From Woeseiaceae bacterium (GTDB taxonomy: Bacteria > Pseudomonadota > Gammaproteobacteria > Steroidobacterales > Woeseiaceae): a stretch of 6,488 nt of DNA. A program made the translations under genes and the position numbers. The stretch lies in contig WTCH01000324.1 in the NCBI GenBank assembly GCA_013138675.1, positions 1 to 6,488 on the forward strand, in the 5' to 3' direction. This document shows positions 5,757 to 6,488 of the stretch, one piece after another. Position 1 is the stretch's first letter; each line of letters opens with the position of its first letter. The notes beneath the pieces were generated by a model. That model was not told the DNA's origin. It did no database searches and saw only the letters and a program-made list of their open reading frames with translations.

Positions 5757-6488
5757 GCGAGCATATCTTCAAGCTCCCGGACCTCGGAGAGGGCACGGTC
5801 GAATCCGAAATCGGTGAGTGGTTCATCAAAGTCGGTGACCAGGTCACCGAGGCAGATGTCGTCGGCACGATGATGACCGACAAAGCGGCTGTCGAGTTGT
5901 CGTCACCGGTTTCCGGCAAGGTCATCAAACTCGCCGGTGAGCCAGGTGACATTGTTGCGGTTGGTGCGGCGTTGGTTGTGTTTGATACGGATGCAACGGT
6001 CGCGGTCGCAAGCGCCGCGCCTGCAGAAGCCCCTGTCGCGGCTGAAGCCGCTCCTACAGCAGAAGCCGCTCCTACAACTGCCGCTCCTGCACCAGTAGGA
6101 GGGCCTTCAGGCCCGAAAGGCCGCGTCGCAACCTCCCCAGCTGTTAGGCGCCGCGCAAAAGAAGCCGGTATCGATCTGCACAACGTGCCGGGCACTGGCG
6201 CAGCTGGTCGTATTACGCGTAAGGACTTCGAGGCGTATGTTGGCGGATCTGTAGCCGCCGTAGGAGCGCCGCTGGCCGGCGCGACAGTCGCGGTGACGAG
6301 CACCGCTCCTACAAGACCCGAGAGCAAGGAAATCAAGGTCATCGGCCTGCGGCGCATCATCGCCGAACGCATGGCGACGGCCACTCGCGAGATTCCGCAT
6401 TTCACCTACGTCGAAGAGATCGATATCACCGAACTCGAGGCGCTGCGCAAGCACCTGAACAGCAAGAACACGGACCCGGCACAGCGAT
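5753..6488 (+). CDS. bkdB: Branched-chain 2-oxoacid dehydrogenase E2 (dihydrolipoyl acyltransferase), N-terminal 245 residues, truncated by window end
   Basis: E2 is the core of the complex: its lipoyl arm takes the acyl group from E1 and passes it to CoA. The ATG at 5753 overlaps the E1 beta stop by 4 bp, with GGAGG (5744-5748) 4 nt upstream, a short spacing. Domains in order: lipoyl domain, residues 1-80, with the lipoylated lysine K44 in TDKAAVE; an Ala/Pro-rich linker, about 84-123; the E3/E1-binding domain, about 124-163 (RVATSPAVRRRAKEAGIDL then GTGAAGRITRKDFEAYV); a second linker, about 164-193; and the start of the acyltransferase domain (IKVIGLRRIIAERMATATRE). The catalytic HxxxD lies beyond the window. 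There is one lipoyl domain. Both linkers are encoded by REP-like palindromes whose GCT, CCT, ACA and GTA codons differ from the GC-ending codons around them. The frame stays intact throughout, so this is not a pseudogene within the window. Confidence 0.95.
   Translation, partial: MSEHIFKLPDLGEGTVESEIGEWFIKVGDQVTEADVVGTMMTDKAAVELSSPVSGKVIKLAGEPGDIVAVGAALVVFDTDATVAVASAAPAEAPVAAEAAPTAEAAPTTAAPAPVGGPSGPKGRVATSPAVRRRAKEAGIDLHNVPGTGAAGRITRKDFEAYVGGSVAAVGAPLAGATVAVTSTAPTRPESKEIKVIGLRRIIAERMATATREIPHFTYVEEIDITELEALRKHLNSKNTDPAQR
6035..6058 (-). repeat. REP-like palindrome a (reverse orientation), in E2 linker 1
   Basis: GCGGCT (6038-6043) pairs perfectly with AGCCGC (6046-6051) around GA. CTCCTACA follows at 6051-6058; on the minus strand the unit reads as a GTAGGAG head, stem, and GCGAC end. 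That is the layout of gammaproteobacterial REP sequences. It starts on codon 95 of E2 and encodes VAAEAAPT. Confidence 0.75.
6044..6091 (+). repeat. Short direct repeats from the REP a tail
   Basis: GAAGCCGCTCCTACA at 6044-6058 is repeated exactly at 6062-6076, an 18-bp (six-codon) shift. The core GCCGCTCCTACA recurs at 6080-6091 with one mismatch (TGCA for TACA), a 15-bp shift. Both shifts preserve the frame. The protein reads as repeating EAAPT-like units. Slippage or unequal recombination within REP a is the simplest origin. Confidence 0.75.
6095..6116 (+). repeat. REP-like palindrome b (forward orientation), in E2 linker 1
   Basis: A GTAGGAG head at 6095-6101 overlaps a perfect stem, GGGCCT (6101-6106) with AGGCCC (6109-6114) around TC, followed by CGA. 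The CTTCAG core is shared with the minus-strand reading of unit a. GGCCTT (6102-6107) could alternatively pair with AAGGCC (6117-6122). It starts on codon 115 and encodes VGGPSGP. It is inverted relative to unit a, with the two heads facing each other. Confidence 0.7.
6260..6285 (+). repeat. REP-like palindrome c (forward orientation), in E2 linker 2
   Basis: A GTAGGAG head at 6260-6266 leads into GCGCCG (6266-6271), which pairs perfectly with CGGCGC (6277-6282) around CTGGC and ends in GCGAC (6281-6285). It starts on codon 170 and encodes VGAPLAGA. It is the left half of a tight inverted pair with unit d. Confidence 0.75.
6287..6313 (-). repeat. REP-like palindrome d (reverse orientation), in E2 linker 2
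   Basis: GTCGCGGTG opens the unit. The stem GCGGTG (6290-6295) pairs perfectly with CACCGC (6301-6306) around ACGAG, followed by TCCTACA (6307-6313). It is separated from unit c by one base, and the junction GCGAC-A-GTCGC is itself palindromic. It starts on codon 179 and encodes VAVTSTAPT. Confidence 0.75.

Noticed and set aside
6035..6313. CRISPR-like array in the E2 linker repeats
   Set aside because: Units are palindromic, differ in stem sequence, alternate in orientation, lack uniform spacers, and sit in an open coding frame.
5731..6405. 224-residue minus-strand ORF rich in Ala, Thr and Ser
   Set aside because: It is antisense to E2, and its low-complexity composition mirrors the Ala/Pro linker on the plus strand.

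Overview
The window looks like the chromosome of a gammaproteobacterium. The bkd proteins are of proteobacterial type. An LpxL/HtrB-family acyltransferase implies a Gram-negative envelope. Palindromes starting GTAGGAG near the right end have the layout of REP sequences found in Pseudomonas, Xanthomonas and relatives. I cannot name the genus; a Woeseia- or Xanthomonadales-like lineage is a guess.

Layout. Positions 1-246 hold the 3' end of an M20-family metallopeptidase gene. Positions 348-569 (minus) hold a small uncharacterised ORF that looks like a real gene. Positions 570-829 are noncoding, with one 9-bp inverted repeat. Positions 830-1780 (plus) encode a lipid A-type lysophospholipid acyltransferase. 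It converges on an Lrp/AsnC-family regulator at 1816-2283 (minus). A 133-bp AT-rich divergent region (2284-2416) with repeated GCATAA half-sites separates the regulator from a tight operon on the plus strand. The operon carries a leucine dehydrogenase-type enzyme (2417-3469), branched-chain 2-oxoacid dehydrogenase E1 alpha (3481-4743), E1 beta (4740-5756) and E2 (5753 to beyond the window). E1 alpha/E1 beta and E1 beta/E2 each overlap by 4 bp (ATGA).

How the genes work together. The dehydrogenase deaminates leucine, valine or isoleucine to branched 2-oxoacids. E1 and E2 then decarboxylate these to branched acyl-CoAs, for catabolism or as primers for iso/anteiso fatty acids. E3 is not in the window. 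The divergent Lrp-family gene is the obvious candidate regulator, by analogy with BkdR of Pseudomonas putida.

Most unusual feature. The two flexible linkers of E2, on either side of the E3-binding domain, are encoded largely by four REP-like palindromes arranged as two inverted pairs (6035-6116 and 6260-6313). All four start on a codon boundary and read as Ala/Pro/Gly/Thr/Val-rich linker. REPs are normally extragenic, so this looks like mobile-type palindromes used as interdomain linker. No wholly new multi-gene system is visible; the rest of the window is conventional.
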